A stretch of 38,497 nt of DNA from Rhodospirillales bacterium 70-18 (lineage in GTDB: Bacteria > Pseudomonadota > Alphaproteobacteria > Acetobacterales > Acetobacteraceae). The stretch is taken from contig MKWE01000009.1 of NCBI GenBank assembly GCA_001899585.1, positions 193,025-231,521 of the forward strand. The letters are read 5' to 3'. The position numbers were made by a program, and so were the translations under genes. The notes below the pieces were generated by a model. That model saw only the letters and a list, made by a program, of their open reading frames with translations. It ran no database searches and was not told where the DNA came from. Positions 12,001-17,186 of the stretch are shown piece by piece. Numbering within the stretch: position 1 is the first letter of the stretch; each line of letters begins with the position of its first letter.

Positions 12001-14148
12001 ACCAACACGGTGGTCTGGTCGACCGTCGGGCTGCTGCCGGTCTCGGCCAACGGCGCGGACTTCACCGGCGGCGTGGCGCCCGGCGGCACGCTCACCTTCG
12101 CGGCCGGCGAGACCAGCAAGCTGATCACCGTCAACGTCGCCGGCGATACCGTTTATGAGGCGGACGAGGGCTTCCGCGTGGTGCTGGGGGCGCCGACCGG
12201 CGGCGCCGTCATCACCACAGCCAGCGCCAATGCGGCGATCTTGAACGACGAAGTCGGCCTGTCGGTCGCGGCCACCTCCGGCAACCAGGCCGAAGGCAAC
12301 AGCGGCAGCACGCCGTTCACCTTCACCGTCACCCGGGCCGGCCCGACCGCCGGGACCACCACGGTGCAGTGGACGGCCAGCGGCGTCGGCGCCAACCCGG
12401 TGACCGCGGCCGACTTCGCCGGCGGGGTGATCCCCGGCGGCACGCTGACCTTCGCGGCTGGCGAGACCAGCAAGGTCATCACCGCCAACATCGCCGGCGA
12501 TCTGCTGGTCGAGCCCGACGAGGGCCTGCGCGTCACCCTCAGCAACGCCACGCCGGGCGCGACGATCACCACCGCCAGCGCGGTCTCCACCGTGCTCAAC
12601 GACGACACCAGCTACGCCATCGCCGCGGTGACCGGCAGCGCCGCCGAGGGCAACTCGGGCACCACCCCGTTCACCTTCACGGTCAGCCGGTCCGGCAACC
12701 TGTCGGGCGCCGGCACGGTGAAATGGGCGGCCATCGGGGTGCTGCCCAGCTACCCCAACGCGGCGGACTTCGCCGGCGGCGTGGTACCCGGCGGCACACT
12801 CAGCTTCGCGGCGGGCGAATCGAGCAAGACCATCACCGTCAACATCAATGGCGACACCACCGCCGAACCCGACGAGACCTTCCGCGTGGTGCTGGCCGCC
12901 CCCAGCGCCGGCACCACCATCACCACCGGCTCCGCGGACGCCACGGTGCTGAACGACGACACCAACCTGTCGATCGCCTCGGTCACCGGCAGCCATCTGG
13001 AGGGCAATTCCGGCAGCACGCCGTTCGTGTTCTCGGTCACCCGCTCCGGCATCACCACCGGCAGCAACAGCGTCTCCTGGGCGGTCACCGGCGCGCTGCC
13101 GGCCTCGGTCAACCCGGTGGACTTCGTCGGCGGCGTGGTGCCCAGCGGCACGGTGAGCTTCGCGCCGGGCGAGCTGGTCAAGAACGTCACCGTCGATATC
13201 GCCGGCGACACGGCGCTGGAGCCGGACGAGTGGTTCAAGGTGCTGCTGCTGCTGCCGACCAACGGGGCGGTGATCAGCAACGGTGTGGCGCTGGGCAAGG
13301 TGGTGAACGACGAGACCTCCATGTCCATCGCCGCCACCGACGCCGTGAAGGCCGAGGGTGACTCCGGCAGCACCTCGTTCACCTTCACCGTCACCCGCGG
13401 CGGCAACACCGGCGGCACCCACACGGTGCACTGGCAGGTGACCGGACTGAACCCCAACACCGCCGGCGCCGCCGACTTCGCGGGTGGGGCGGCGCCCAGC
13501 GGCACGCTGACCTTCGCGCTCGGCGAGACCACCAAGGTGATCACCGTCAACGTGCAGGGCGACACCACTTACGAGCCGGACGAGCATTTCGCGGTGCTGC
13601 TCAACGCCGCGTCCGGCGGCGCCACCATCAGCGCCAACTCCGCCTTCGCCACCATCGTGAACGACGACCCGGCGCCCGGACCGACGCCGCCTTCCTCGCT
13701 GGTGCAGGTCGCCTCGGCCGACTTCACCGGCGACGGCGTGGCCGACCTGCTGCGCCAGTCTGCCGCCGGCGACCTGTTCCTGCTGAACGGAGCGGATGCG
13801 GTGATGACGGCCCTGTCGCGCTCGGCCCAGGGGCTCGCCTTCATCGGCACCGGCGACTTCAATGGCGACGGCCGGTCCGACCTGCTGCTGCAGGACGGGG
13901 CCGGCGGGCTGCACGACTGGACGATGAACGGCGCCAGCGTGCAGGCCGACGACCTGGTGACCACGCTCACCAGCAGCATGTCGGTGGCGCTGATCCGCGA
14001 CGTCACCAGCGACGGCCGGGCCGACATCGTGCTGCAGGACAACGCCGCCGGCGCCGCCCATCCCTACACGCTGCTGGCGATGGATGGCGGGCATATCCAA
14101 TCCAGCACCGGCATGGACGCGCTGCCGGACGCCTGGCGGGTCGGGTAA
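1..14148 (+). CDS. Giant RTX/Calx-beta/FG-GAP repeat protein, 5'-truncated by window edge
   Basis: The reading frame is open from base 1 to a TAA at 14146-14148, giving 4715 residues; the true start is upstream of the window. Very many GGxGxDxLxGG-type nonapeptides, the RTX calcium-binding beta-roll motif, fill residues ~65-1095 and ~1215-3610. Interspersed are type-I-secretion-target-like modules (ITDF...GDxLD...GYLR...QLDRDG), a beta-sandwich insert (~297-468), seven YxGxRxHYTV cassettes, and two YYV..AGDVV.ELP segments (~910 and ~3523). Then follow a non-repetitive closing domain (~3615-3730), seven Calx-beta repeats (~3732-4556) and FG-GAP-like repeats with DFxGDGxxDLL motifs (~4570-4705). 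Such proteins are typically exported by type I secretion and act as calcium-stabilised adhesins or surface/biofilm proteins; that role is inferred. No ABC/HlyD/TolC exporter genes adjoin its 3' end. The C-terminus is not an RTX secretion-signal domain, which is unusual. The RTX/Calx-beta assignment is firm and the function is not. Confidence 0.5.
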   Translation, partial: GYLRLLQSGADTLVQLDRDGAGATDSWVTVLTLSNTSAAALTADNITQGWNPQGLAGLVLTGSDGGNDSLTGGVNADTISGLGGNDTLSAGYGNDSVDGGAGDDTLSGDTGADTLLGGTGNDYLDGGTGGNSLDGGAGNDTLTASTGNDTLLGGDGNDSLSDSQGANSLDGDAGDDTIGGVSGGDTGSTLTGGTGQDSFVFANTPGYNPGTFHADSITDFAAGAAGDTLDIGGLLQWSQYYGGWDTTTNPFTTGYLRVAQSGADTLLQLDRDGTANGAGWVTVATLQNLGTMPVVGYTTTPIDLSTGQDAGGALLASSGLADAHWTVDQAGGGTAAAQAVLSGAADYYSGWYGADGKSDWIARSAATAQNGSDLYSFHTSFDLTGYDLSTVALGGAWTADDAAQLVLNGTVIGTLSGQWGTLAAFGVAGGSGLLVQGVNTLDITMTYVANQWDGARLEGGISVFVPGSALTADNIAQGWNPNGIAGSVIDGVDGGNDSLSGTLNADTMSGLGGNDTLNGGYGADSLDGGGGDDALYGDYGADTLAAGSGNDYVDGGYGDDSVDGGSGSDTLLGNYGNDTLAGGDGPDSLSDQYGANVLDGGAGNDTFDQVDGGDTGSTLTGGGGQDLFRVAYNPGYYPDSFHADVITDFTPGAGGDVLDISGLLQWSQYYGGWNNASNPFLNGYLRLAQSGGDTLLQLDHDGPSGAGSFVTVLTLQNTSLANFTVDNFQPAWAPLATESVVQDGTSGDDFLQGGIANDTLNGLDGNDTVVGYSGDDSLSGGNGNDSIDGGQDNDTIDGGSGDNTLLGGSGNDLIASLDGADSIDAGDGNDTVSAGAGNDTVLGGAGTDSLLGGDGNDSIAAAAGSEVTSDSVDGGAGDDSITGSEGNNTLDGGGGADTMVGGGGNDFYYVGDAGDVVTELPGGGADTVQSMVSFALPDNVEDLQAGGVAAIALAGNTGANVLSANSGGDTLTGGDGNDTLYGGSGNDSLGGDAGADLVYAYGGNDTVTGDGGYDTVYGQEGVDAITVANNSYVDAGIGDDTVTAGNNATVYGQDGNDQFTIQGGASLYDGGAGADVFANVSSNTAHGGAADTLTGGGGVDIFRLSADLTLTITPEVVTDFTPGAGGDVLDLAGILSGLAGYTAGDNPFTGGFLRIVQDGNDVVLQVDRDGGADGLVDLLRLQNVLASALTGANFSDGAGAFFTPNGVSLHQVGGAGAETLTGTPGNDTIEGLDGNDSATGAAGDDSLDGGAGNDTLSGGDGNDTLLGGDGNDSLTDGIGNDSLSGDAGLDTLSGQAGDDTLSGGDGNDVVADGSGANLLHGDGGDDSVSGTGQLFGDDGNDTLSGNGTLDGGTGNDLLYLQGTSNSGSGGDGNDTIWGDAGDVIDGGAGADELHGATGDDTVTGGADNDTLSGGAGNDSLDGGTGYDVVTYAGNLSDYTVTDDGSGGIFVQDNRAGSPDGTDHVVNVELVRFADQELYYNTPAGQALTGTPADDSIYGTDGSDTIGYDNPVLNLPPDFLPYDNSGFDLLSGSYGNDSIYGGRGNDVLDGGAGADTLIGGLANDTLQGGTGADSLVGGGDTAADSGTDDDSLAGGDGNDTLDGGVGNDTLDGGNGDDSLIGGLGNDNLTDSAGANTLDAGTGDDVLSGVGLLLGGDGNDQLYGGSASSSLDGGSGNDTLSGSGTLSGGLGSDAIAVNVGFGLGGSGDDTLGTVYYYQGPVNLDGGDGNDVVNGGVSGDTLAGGLGGDTISGGDGNDSISGGADLDTVTGGTGDDTIDGGGLEHNVAIYTGPRDHYTVTREVIGGQDWYVVSDNRGSDGTDLVTNVDTLRFSDQDFILTPAGAGGLSVGTAGADTILGTGFDDIIQGGAGDDSLAGNDGNDQISATGGNNVMDGGAGNDVLTGGSGHDTLLGGDGDDQLRGGGASSSLDGGAGDDTLTGGAGNDTLLGGDGADSLTDGQGVNVLDGGIGNDTLSGTGALDGGAGDDSMTGTGTLDGGDGNDVIYVGGSGSHATGDAGDDTLNAAYYAGGAITLDGGDGNDSLTGSVGDDTLIGGDGADALVANSGNDALIGGAGNDSLSGGSGNDVIYGGSGADIAYYGGNLADYSIVATSEGTVVTDLRGGSPDGADTLVGVELLQFADHSYSLTASNVGLHLVGTAFDDILSGDYGDDTIEGLAGNDRLFGDFGNESMDGGDGNDAIYGDDGNDTELGGLGDDHLYGGNNDDSLDGGDGNDTLDGGDGNDTLLGVAGDDSLTGSGGVNLLDGGDGNDTLSGNGTLTGDAGFDSISGSGSLSGGDDNDTLWGTGTLDGGNGADVIYAGSNTTGIGGAGNDTLGTIYYYQGPVSLDGGEGDNVISGSSSGDTLVGGTGNDTISGGGYSDGNDSINGGDGANSIYAGAGDDTILSGTGNDTITGAWGNDSIDAGGGANIADYSEQRDHYSVVRDGLGGFFVADNRAVDGNGQDGTDQVRHVATFAFSDGNFLPFSGNTGTVVTGAATNDVLNGGAFDDSLVGLGGNDTLVGNAGHDRLLGGDGNDSLDAGAGNDVLLGGAGSDTMSGGAGDDIVYDSDGANLVSGGDGNDTITTTGAAQGDAGDDQISGTGTLAGGDGNDTVSGSGQLDGGAGNDYLSGSGTLTGDAGNDTLWGSGTLDGGDDNDVISVGSGSTATGGAGDDVLGTIYYYQGAVTLDGGDGNDSLYGSSSADTLSGGTGDDAISGGDGADTIDGGQGSDTVTGGGGNDLLLAGLGGRVGYDIAAYSGLRDDYTVVDHTTAVLPPITVNGAVVTDYVIVTDNRPGSPEGQDTLVGFRHLQFADGDYIAAANPGNLIEGSALADTIADHSTFGAPGPNQHNSGSGDDSITAYAGNDSIDGLAGYDSIDAGDGNDTVQGGSENDTILGGTGDDSIDGGTFDDLLYGGDGNDTILGGDGYDVLYGEAGLNSLDGGNGDDTLFGGDSADSLSGGTGNDSVDAAGGNDTLLGGTGDDTMDGGAGDDTLNDTDGANSLSGGDGNDSILGAGTLDGGAGNDTLTAGGGNDSIQGGDGDDVITGGAGNDTIDGGAGANIIIMSGVRSHYTLTQEGLGVRIVDNYGTDGSDLVFNVQQVAFTDGTIPLAGGVNLIGDAGDNSLSGTAADDILSGQDGNDTLAGLAGNDNLDGGQGNDSLDGGDGQDVLTGGAGLDTMLGGAGDDQLDGGDGSDSLDGGTGNDTVLGGAGDDTVLGNDGADSIDGGDGNDSVDAGLGNDTVLGGYGQDTLLGGDGSDNINGGNDNDSLDGGDGNDTLDGSRGGDTINGGAGNDAISDALGINSISGGTGNDTVFGNGTVDGGDDDDMVGGTGLLRGGAGNDVIYAASYAAAVTIDGGTGNNTMTGAGGADTIFALDGADSLAGGAGNDTLFGGAGNDTFLGGTGDDSIDGGDGTDTAIYSGPRNHYTITQDGTGGYFVIDNFSSDGADHLVNVENLQFTDQIFVPTPFNTGVIKDGHATNDSLVGSTGPDQLRGFGGDDTLVGDLGDDTMDGGPGNDSMLGGDGNDIYYVDQAGDVVVELPNQGTDSVIATVTSYLLPDNVENLTYVDALNFAGTGNALDNAITGNIGNDTLDGQDGNDTLSGGGGADVLLGGLGNDVLHIPNLSFAQAVGGAGNDTLVLDGAALTLNLPALVPGKLQGIEVIDLTGSGNNRLIVSAQKLLDLSDTDTLTVDGNAGDRVSFADGGWVNAGTAGAYASFTNGAATLRVSTAISVDTSLSIAAVAASKPEGNAGATPFTFTVTRSGGTTNTDTVVWGIAGVLPSYPNPADFVGGVAPSGTLTFASGETGKTITVNIQGDLVAEADETFRLILAAPSAGVSIATGSATATIINDDTNLAIVANTPSKVEGNAGATPFTFTVTRSGVTTGVNTVVWGVAGVLPSFPNGTDFSGGVVPGGTLTFAAGETLKTITVNVQGDTVAEPNEAFRVVLGAPTGGAVITTASANATIVNDDTNLAIVATSASKAEGNSGSTPFTFTVTRSGVLTGTNTVVWSTVGLLPVSANGADFTGGVAPGGTLTFAAGETSKLITVNVAGDTVYEADEGFRVVLGAPTGGAVITTASANAAILNDEVGLSVAATSGNQAEGNSGSTPFTFTVTRAGPTAGTTTVQWTASGVGANPVTAADFAGGVIPGGTLTFAAGETSKVITANIAGDLLVEPDEGLRVTLSNATPGATITTASAVSTVLNDDTSYAIAAVTGSAAEGNSGTTPFTFTVSRSGNLSGAGTVKWAAIGVLPSYPNAADFAGGVVPGGTLSFAAGESSKTITVNINGDTTAEPDETFRVVLAAPSAGTTITTGSADATVLNDDTNLSIASVTGSHLEGNSGSTPFVFSVTRSGITTGSNSVSWAVTGALPASVNPVDFVGGVVPSGTVSFAPGELVKNVTVDIAGDTALEPDEWFKVLLLLPTNGAVISNGVALGKVVNDETSMSIAATDAVKAEGDSGSTSFTFTVTRGGNTGGTHTVHWQVTGLNPNTAGAADFAGGAAPSGTLTFALGETTKVITVNVQGDTTYEPDEHFAVLLNAASGGATISANSAFATIVNDDPAPGPTPPSSLVQVASADFTGDGVADLLRQSAAGDLFLLNGADAVMTALSRSAQGLAFIGTGDFNGDGRSDLLLQDGAGGLHDWTMNGASVQADDLVTTLTSSMSVALIRDVTSDGRADIVLQDNAAGAAHPYTLLAMDGGHIQSSTGMDALPDAWRVG
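118..888 (+). repeat. 770-bp module, copy 1 (RTX block plus T1SS-target-like domain)
   Basis: Encodes ALTADNITQGWNPQG, then RTX nonapeptides, then a domain with FHADSITDF, GLLQWSQYYGGW and GYLRVAQSG. It matches 1405-2174 at a constant offset of 1287 bases: the ALTADN codons are at 118 and 1405, and the GYLR codons at 760 and 2047. No net insertion or deletion is therefore needed between the copies. A further upstream copy is cut by the window edge (GYLR at base 1). The domain resembles the C-terminal target domain of VCA0849-type type I substrates. Confidence 0.5.
889..1404 (+). other. Beta-sandwich-like insert domain within the giant protein
   Basis: This non-RTX stretch of about 170 residues separates the two 770-bp module copies. 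Visible features are DAHWTVDQAGGG, YYSGWYGADGKSDWIA, FHTSFDLTGYDLSTVALGG, AAQLVLNGTVIGT and GVNTLDITMTYV. This order (HWT..., W-rich turn, T.FDLTG, LNG, G.NTLDF) matches a beta-sandwich domain I know from PEP-CTERM and other exported proteins, thought to be lectin- or carbohydrate-binding-like. Family membership is from memory of the pattern and ligand binding is inference. Confidence 0.5.
1405..2174 (+). repeat. 770-bp module, copy 2
   Basis: Second copy of the module at 118-888, offset by exactly 1287 bases. It reads ALTADNIAQGWNPNG, RTX repeats, FHADVITDF, GLLQWSQYYGGW, GYLRLAQSG. The two copies differ at many codons, so the duplication is not recent, but spacing is conserved. A more diverged relative lies at about 3290-3590 (VVTDFTPGAGGDVLDLAG, GGFLRIVQDG). 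Confidence 0.5.
3640..10420 (+). repeat. Seven RTX superunits of about 0.92-1.07 kb
   Basis: Each superunit is a long run of RTX nonapeptides closed by one cassette of about 50 residues: Y-x-G-x-R-x-H/D-Y-T-V, then a VxDNR-like strand, DGTDxVxNV and a LRFxDQxF-like end. The first Tyr codon (Met in copy six) falls at 4291, 5359, 6286, 7285, 8254, 9178 and 10243, so periods are 1068, 927, 999, 969, 924 and 1065 bases. Within several superunits a Thr-(Val/Ile)-Tyr-Tyr-Tyr-Gln-Gly strand recurs (about 5131, 7001, 8021; diverged at 6062). The cassette is a common companion of RTX repeats in alphaproteobacterial giant proteins. Confidence 0.5.
11194..13668 (+). repeat. Seven tandem Calx-beta repeats, 354-bp period
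   Basis: Each unit reads roughly SIAA...EGNSGSTPFTFTVTRSG, a VxW strand, ADFxGGVxPGGTLTFAAGE, K.ITVN..GD...EPDE.F.V.L..P and ends in xxNDDT. Units begin at 11194, 11548, 11902, 12256, 12610, 12964 and 13318. The first six are each exactly 354 bases (118 codons) and the last is 351. The acidic EPDE/NDDT and EGN positions are the calcium-binding sites of the Calx-beta fold. Sequence divergence between units is clear although length is fixed. Confidence 0.5.
13690..14145 (+). repeat. C-terminal FG-GAP/VCBS-like repeats
   Basis: Three short repeats with a DxxGDGxxDLL-type core are seen: SADFTGDGVADLLRQ, TGDFNGDGRSDLLLQD and IRDVTSDGRADIVLQD. Each is followed by a hydrophobic strand and a WTMNG- or LLAMDGG-like turn. 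These are calcium-binding beta-propeller-type repeats. They form the very end of the protein (last residues AWRVG), where an RTX exoprotein usually carries its secretion signal. Confidence 0.5.
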
Positions 14149-14157
14149 CGCACCGGG

Positions 14158-14187
14158 GCCCGGGCGGCCGTTGCAGGCTGCCCGGGC
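14158..14187 (+). terminator. Strong GC hairpin after the giant gene
   Basis: Arms GCCCGGGC (14158-14165) and GCCCGGGC (14180-14187) pair, extended inward by GCC/GGC, ten bases past the stop codon. There is no T-run, so it may be a processing or Rho-dependent stop rather than a classical intrinsic terminator. Confidence 0.5.
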
Positions 14188-14255
14188 GTACGGTTAGATG
14201 CGCCTCAGACGGTCGTTCAGGCCGCAAACGGGCCAAAGCCAGGGAGATTCCAGGA

Positions 14256-15479
14256 ATGCAGACTATATCGCGCCGCCTGATTCTGGGCGGACTCGCGGCC
14301 GCGCCGCTCGCGCGTCCCGGCATCATCCGCGCCCAGTCCACCTCCAAGCCGGTCCGCCTCGGCCTGCTCAGCGACATGAGCGGGCCGTACCGCGATGTCG
14401 GCGGCCCCGGCAACCGGGTCGCCGCGGAACTCGCGGTGCAGGATTTCGGCGGCGCCGTGCTCGGCCGGCCGATCGAGGTGATGCAGGCCGACGAGCAGAA
14501 CAAGCCCGACGTCGCCGTGGCCCTCGCGCGCGAATGGCTGGACGAGCAGGGGGTGGACGCGCTGGCCGACGGCTCCGCCTCCTCCACCGGCCTCGCCACC
14601 CAGCAGATCAGCCGCGAGAAGAAGCGCATCTACCTGGCCACCGGCCCGGCCAGCTCGGACCTCACCGGTAAGTTCTGCTCGCCCTACAGCATGCAGTTCG
14701 CCTACGACACCTACGCCCTGGCGCACGGCACCGGCAGCGCGCTGACCAAGGCCGGCGGCAAGACCTGGTTCTTCATCACCGCCGACTACGCCTTCGGCTA
14801 CGCACTGGAGCGCGACACCATCGAGGCCGTCAAGGCGGCCGGCGGCAAGGTTCTCGGCGCGGTGCGCGCGCCGCTGGGCACCGCCGACTTCTCCTCCTAC
14901 CTGGTGCAGGCGCAATCCTCCGGGGCGGAGGTGATCGGCTTCGCTAATGCCGGCACCGACCTGCAGAACTGCATCAAGCAGGCCTCCGAGTTCGGCCTGG
15001 GCAAGTCCGGCGCCAAGCTGGCGACGCTGCTGATGCAGATCAGCGACGTGAACTCGCTGGGCCAGGCGATCTGCCAGGGGCTGATCTATACCGACTCGTT
15101 CTACTGGGACCAGACCGACCAGACCCGCGCCTGGTCCAAGCGCTGGTCGGCCAGGATGAACGGCATGGTGCCGGGCCTGCTGCACGCGGGCAATTACTGC
15201 GCCGCGCTGCACTGGCTGAAGGCGATCAAGGCCGCCGGCACCACCAAGGCCGAGGAGGTGGTGGCCAAGATGAAGGCCACCCCGATCAACGATTTCTACA
15301 ACACCAACGTGCAGGTCCGCGAGGACGGGCGGGTGATGCACCAGATGTATCTCTGGCAGGTCAAGCCGCCGTCCGAGGCCAAGGGCAAATACGATTTCTG
15401 CACCCACCTGGGCACCATCGCCCCGGCCGAGGCATGGCGGCCGCTGAAGGATGGCGGCTGCCCGCTGGTGAAGGCGTAG
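14256..15479 (+). CDS. ABC transporter substrate-binding protein, branched-chain amino acid type
   Basis: 407 residues, normal for the periplasmic-binding-protein type 6 (LivK-like) family. The N-terminus MQTISRRLILGGLAAAPLA has the twin-arginine pattern (SRRLILGG) with cleavage probably after IRAQ. The mature protein begins VRLGLLSDMSGPYRDVGGPG, the standard first strand and ligand loop of this family, and later shows FITADYAFGYALE and GFANAGTD segments. A GGGAG lies about 11 bases upstream of the ATG. It should bind a small amino-acid-like or aromatic-acid solute in the periplasm and hand it to a LivHMGF-type permease, but no permease or ATPase genes are nearby, so partner and ligand are unknown. 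A convergent GMC oxidoreductase follows. The family is secure and the substrate is not. Confidence 0.5.
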   Translation: MQTISRRLILGGLAAAPLARPGIIRAQSTSKPVRLGLLSDMSGPYRDVGGPGNRVAAELAVQDFGGAVLGRPIEVMQADEQNKPDVAVALAREWLDEQGVDALADGSASSTGLATQQISREKKRIYLATGPASSDLTGKFCSPYSMQFAYDTYALAHGTGSALTKAGGKTWFFITADYAFGYALERDTIEAVKAAGGKVLGAVRAPLGTADFSSYLVQAQSSGAEVIGFANAGTDLQNCIKQASEFGLGKSGAKLATLLMQISDVNSLGQAICQGLIYTDSFYWDQTDQTRAWSKRWSARMNGMVPGLLHAGNYCAALHWLKAIKAAGTTKAEEVVAKMKATPINDFYNTNVQVREDGRVMHQMYLWQVKPPSEAKGKYDFCTHLGTIAPAEAWRPLKDGGCPLVKA

Positions 15480-15505
15480 CGCCGGCCGGAGGCCTGGCGT
15501 TGGGT

Positions 15506-15535
15506 GGGCTGTCCGGCCGAACCGCCGGGCAGCCC
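15506..15535. terminator. Bidirectional hairpin between convergent genes
   Basis: GGGCTGTCCGGC (15506-15517) pairs with GCCGGGCAGCCC (15524-15535) around a six-base loop, with one G-T pair. It sits in the 61-bp gap between the 3' ends of the solute-binding protein and GMC genes, where a shared terminator is expected. It lacks a T-run. Confidence 0.5.
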
Positions 15536-15540
15536 GCGTG

Positions 15541-17115
15541 TCACCGGCCGGATCTGGCGTCCTGGCGGATGGAATCGGCCATCTTCTCGGCGATCATCAC
15601 CGTCGTCAGGTGGGTGTTGGCGCGCACCACCTCGGGCATCACCGAGGCGTCGATCACCCGCAGCCCAGTGCAGCCGATCACCCGGCAATCTGGCGTCACC
15701 ACCGAGCGCGGGTCATCCGCCGCCCCCATCCGGCAGGTGCCGCTGGCGTGCTGCGCGTCGGAGCATTCCTCGAACAGCCAGTCGTCCAGTTCCGCGCCCT
15801 CCAGCGGCGCATCGACCGTGTGGCCGGACACGCCGAACGCCACCCGCTCGGCGACCGCCTGCACCGCCGGATGCAACCCGATCGCGCGCAGCCGGCGGGC
15901 GCCGTCGCGCATGCGCACCAGGTCGCGCTCGTCGGAGAGCATCCGCTCGTCCACGCGTGGGTCCACCGTCGGGTCCGGCGTGGTGATGCGCACGAAGCCC
16001 TGGCTGAACGCCTGGTAGACGGAGACGGCGATACGCCCGCGCCCCAGGTCGCCGCCGCCCAGCGAGACCAAGTTGCCGGCGATCATGATCATGTCGTTCT
16101 CGCCGGCGCCGCCGAGGCCGGATGCGTAACGCAGGCAGCAATTGGTGTGCCGGTGCGCCATGGTGCCGGCCCGGTGCTGCGCGCGCAGCGTCAACAGCAG
16201 GCCGACGATCGGGTGGTCCAGCAGGTTCTCGCCCACCGGCAGGTCGGCCACCACCGGCCGCCCCAGCGAGCCCAGCAGCGCCGCCGGCCCGATGCCGGAG
16301 CGTTGCAGCACCGCCGGGGAGTGGATGGCCCCGGCGCACAGCAGCACCTCGCGCACCGCGCGCGGCGCGAAGCTTTGCCCGCCCACGCGCACCAGCACGC
16401 CGTCCACATGCGGCCGGTTGCCCTCGGTGCGCAGCGTATCGACCAGCGCGCCGCCGACGATGGTCAGGTTGGCGCGCCCGCGCGCCGGCTCCAGGTAGCC
16501 GTCATTGGTGGATATGCGCATGCCCTGGCGGCTGTTGATCGCATAGGGCGAGGCGCCGGTGCCGGTGGGCGCGTTATGGTCCTCGCACCAGCCATAGCCC
16601 AGCCCCTCCGCCGCCTTCTTCAGCGCCCGGTCCACATAGCCCCATTCGGCCACCGGCGCGCGATACACCGGGATGGGCCCATCCTTGCCGTGATAGGGCG
16701 CATCGCCGAAATCGACATCGGTTTCCAGCTTGCGGAAATACGGCAGCACCGACTCCCAGTCCCACCCCAGGCAGCCCGCCTGCGCCCAGCGCTCGAAATC
16801 GTCCGGCACGCCGCGGATGGCGATCTGCCCGTTGATGGTGGAACTGCCGCCCACCGCCCGCCCGCGCCACAGCAGCTTGGGCTCCTGCCGCTCGGTGCGC
16901 CGCGCCACCAACTGCGGCCAGCGATAGTCGTCGTCGGCGATGGCGCGCATCGGGTTGGGGATGCGGATATGCTCCGGCGTCTCGGCGGTGCGAAAGTCCC
17001 GCCCCGCCTCCAGCAGCAGCACGCGCATCGCCGGGTCCTCGCTGAGCCGCGCCGCCAGCACCGCCCCGGCCGAGCCGCCGCCCACGATGATGTAGTCGTA
17101 TTCGCTGTCGATCAT
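15541..17115 (-). CDS. GMC-family FAD oxidoreductase (choline/alcohol dehydrogenase-like)
   Basis: About 524 residues, the usual GMC length. The start MIDSEYDYIIVGGGSAGAVL puts the GxGxxG dinucleotide-binding motif at the expected position; in-frame starts at 17127 and 17184 add an unlikely N-terminus. GMC signature 1 is visible as GRAVGGSSTINGQIAIRG (~88-105) and signature 2 as GAIHSPAVLQRSGIGP (~265-280). Near the C-terminus are QHASGTCRMG, carrying the catalytic His, and VIDASVMPEVVRANTHLTT. It oxidises a primary alcohol or polyol with FAD as cofactor; the substrate cannot be told. It has no signal peptide, so it is probably cytoplasmic. The 5' end faces an aldo/keto reductase remnant, so its promoter lies in scarred DNA. 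Confidence 0.5.
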   Translation of the reverse strand: MIDSEYDYIIVGGGSAGAVLAARLSEDPAMRVLLLEAGRDFRTAETPEHIRIPNPMRAIADDDYRWPQLVARRTERQEPKLLWRGRAVGGSSTINGQIAIRGVPDDFERWAQAGCLGWDWESVLPYFRKLETDVDFGDAPYHGKDGPIPVYRAPVAEWGYVDRALKKAAEGLGYGWCEDHNAPTGTGASPYAINSRQGMRISTNDGYLEPARGRANLTIVGGALVDTLRTEGNRPHVDGVLVRVGGQSFAPRAVREVLLCAGAIHSPAVLQRSGIGPAALLGSLGRPVVADLPVGENLLDHPIVGLLLTLRAQHRAGTMAHRHTNCCLRYASGLGGAGENDMIMIAGNLVSLGGGDLGRGRIAVSVYQAFSQGFVRITTPDPTVDPRVDERMLSDERDLVRMRDGARRLRAIGLHPAVQAVAERVAFGVSGHTVDAPLEGAELDDWLFEECSDAQHASGTCRMGAADDPRSVVTPDCRVIGCTGLRVIDASVMPEVVRANTHLTTVMIAEKMADSIRQDARSGR

Positions 17116-17186
17116 CCGTCCCGCCATCCACCATGCCACACCGGCAGGCTGCGGAGCCTCTGCGACCGCGTCAAGCCACGGCATGC

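Noticed and set aside
10657-14100. An 1147-residue minus-strand frame opposite the Calx-beta region.
   Set aside because: Same cause: codon bias of the real gene; composition is low-complexity Gly/Ala/Arg/Asp with no recognisable family.
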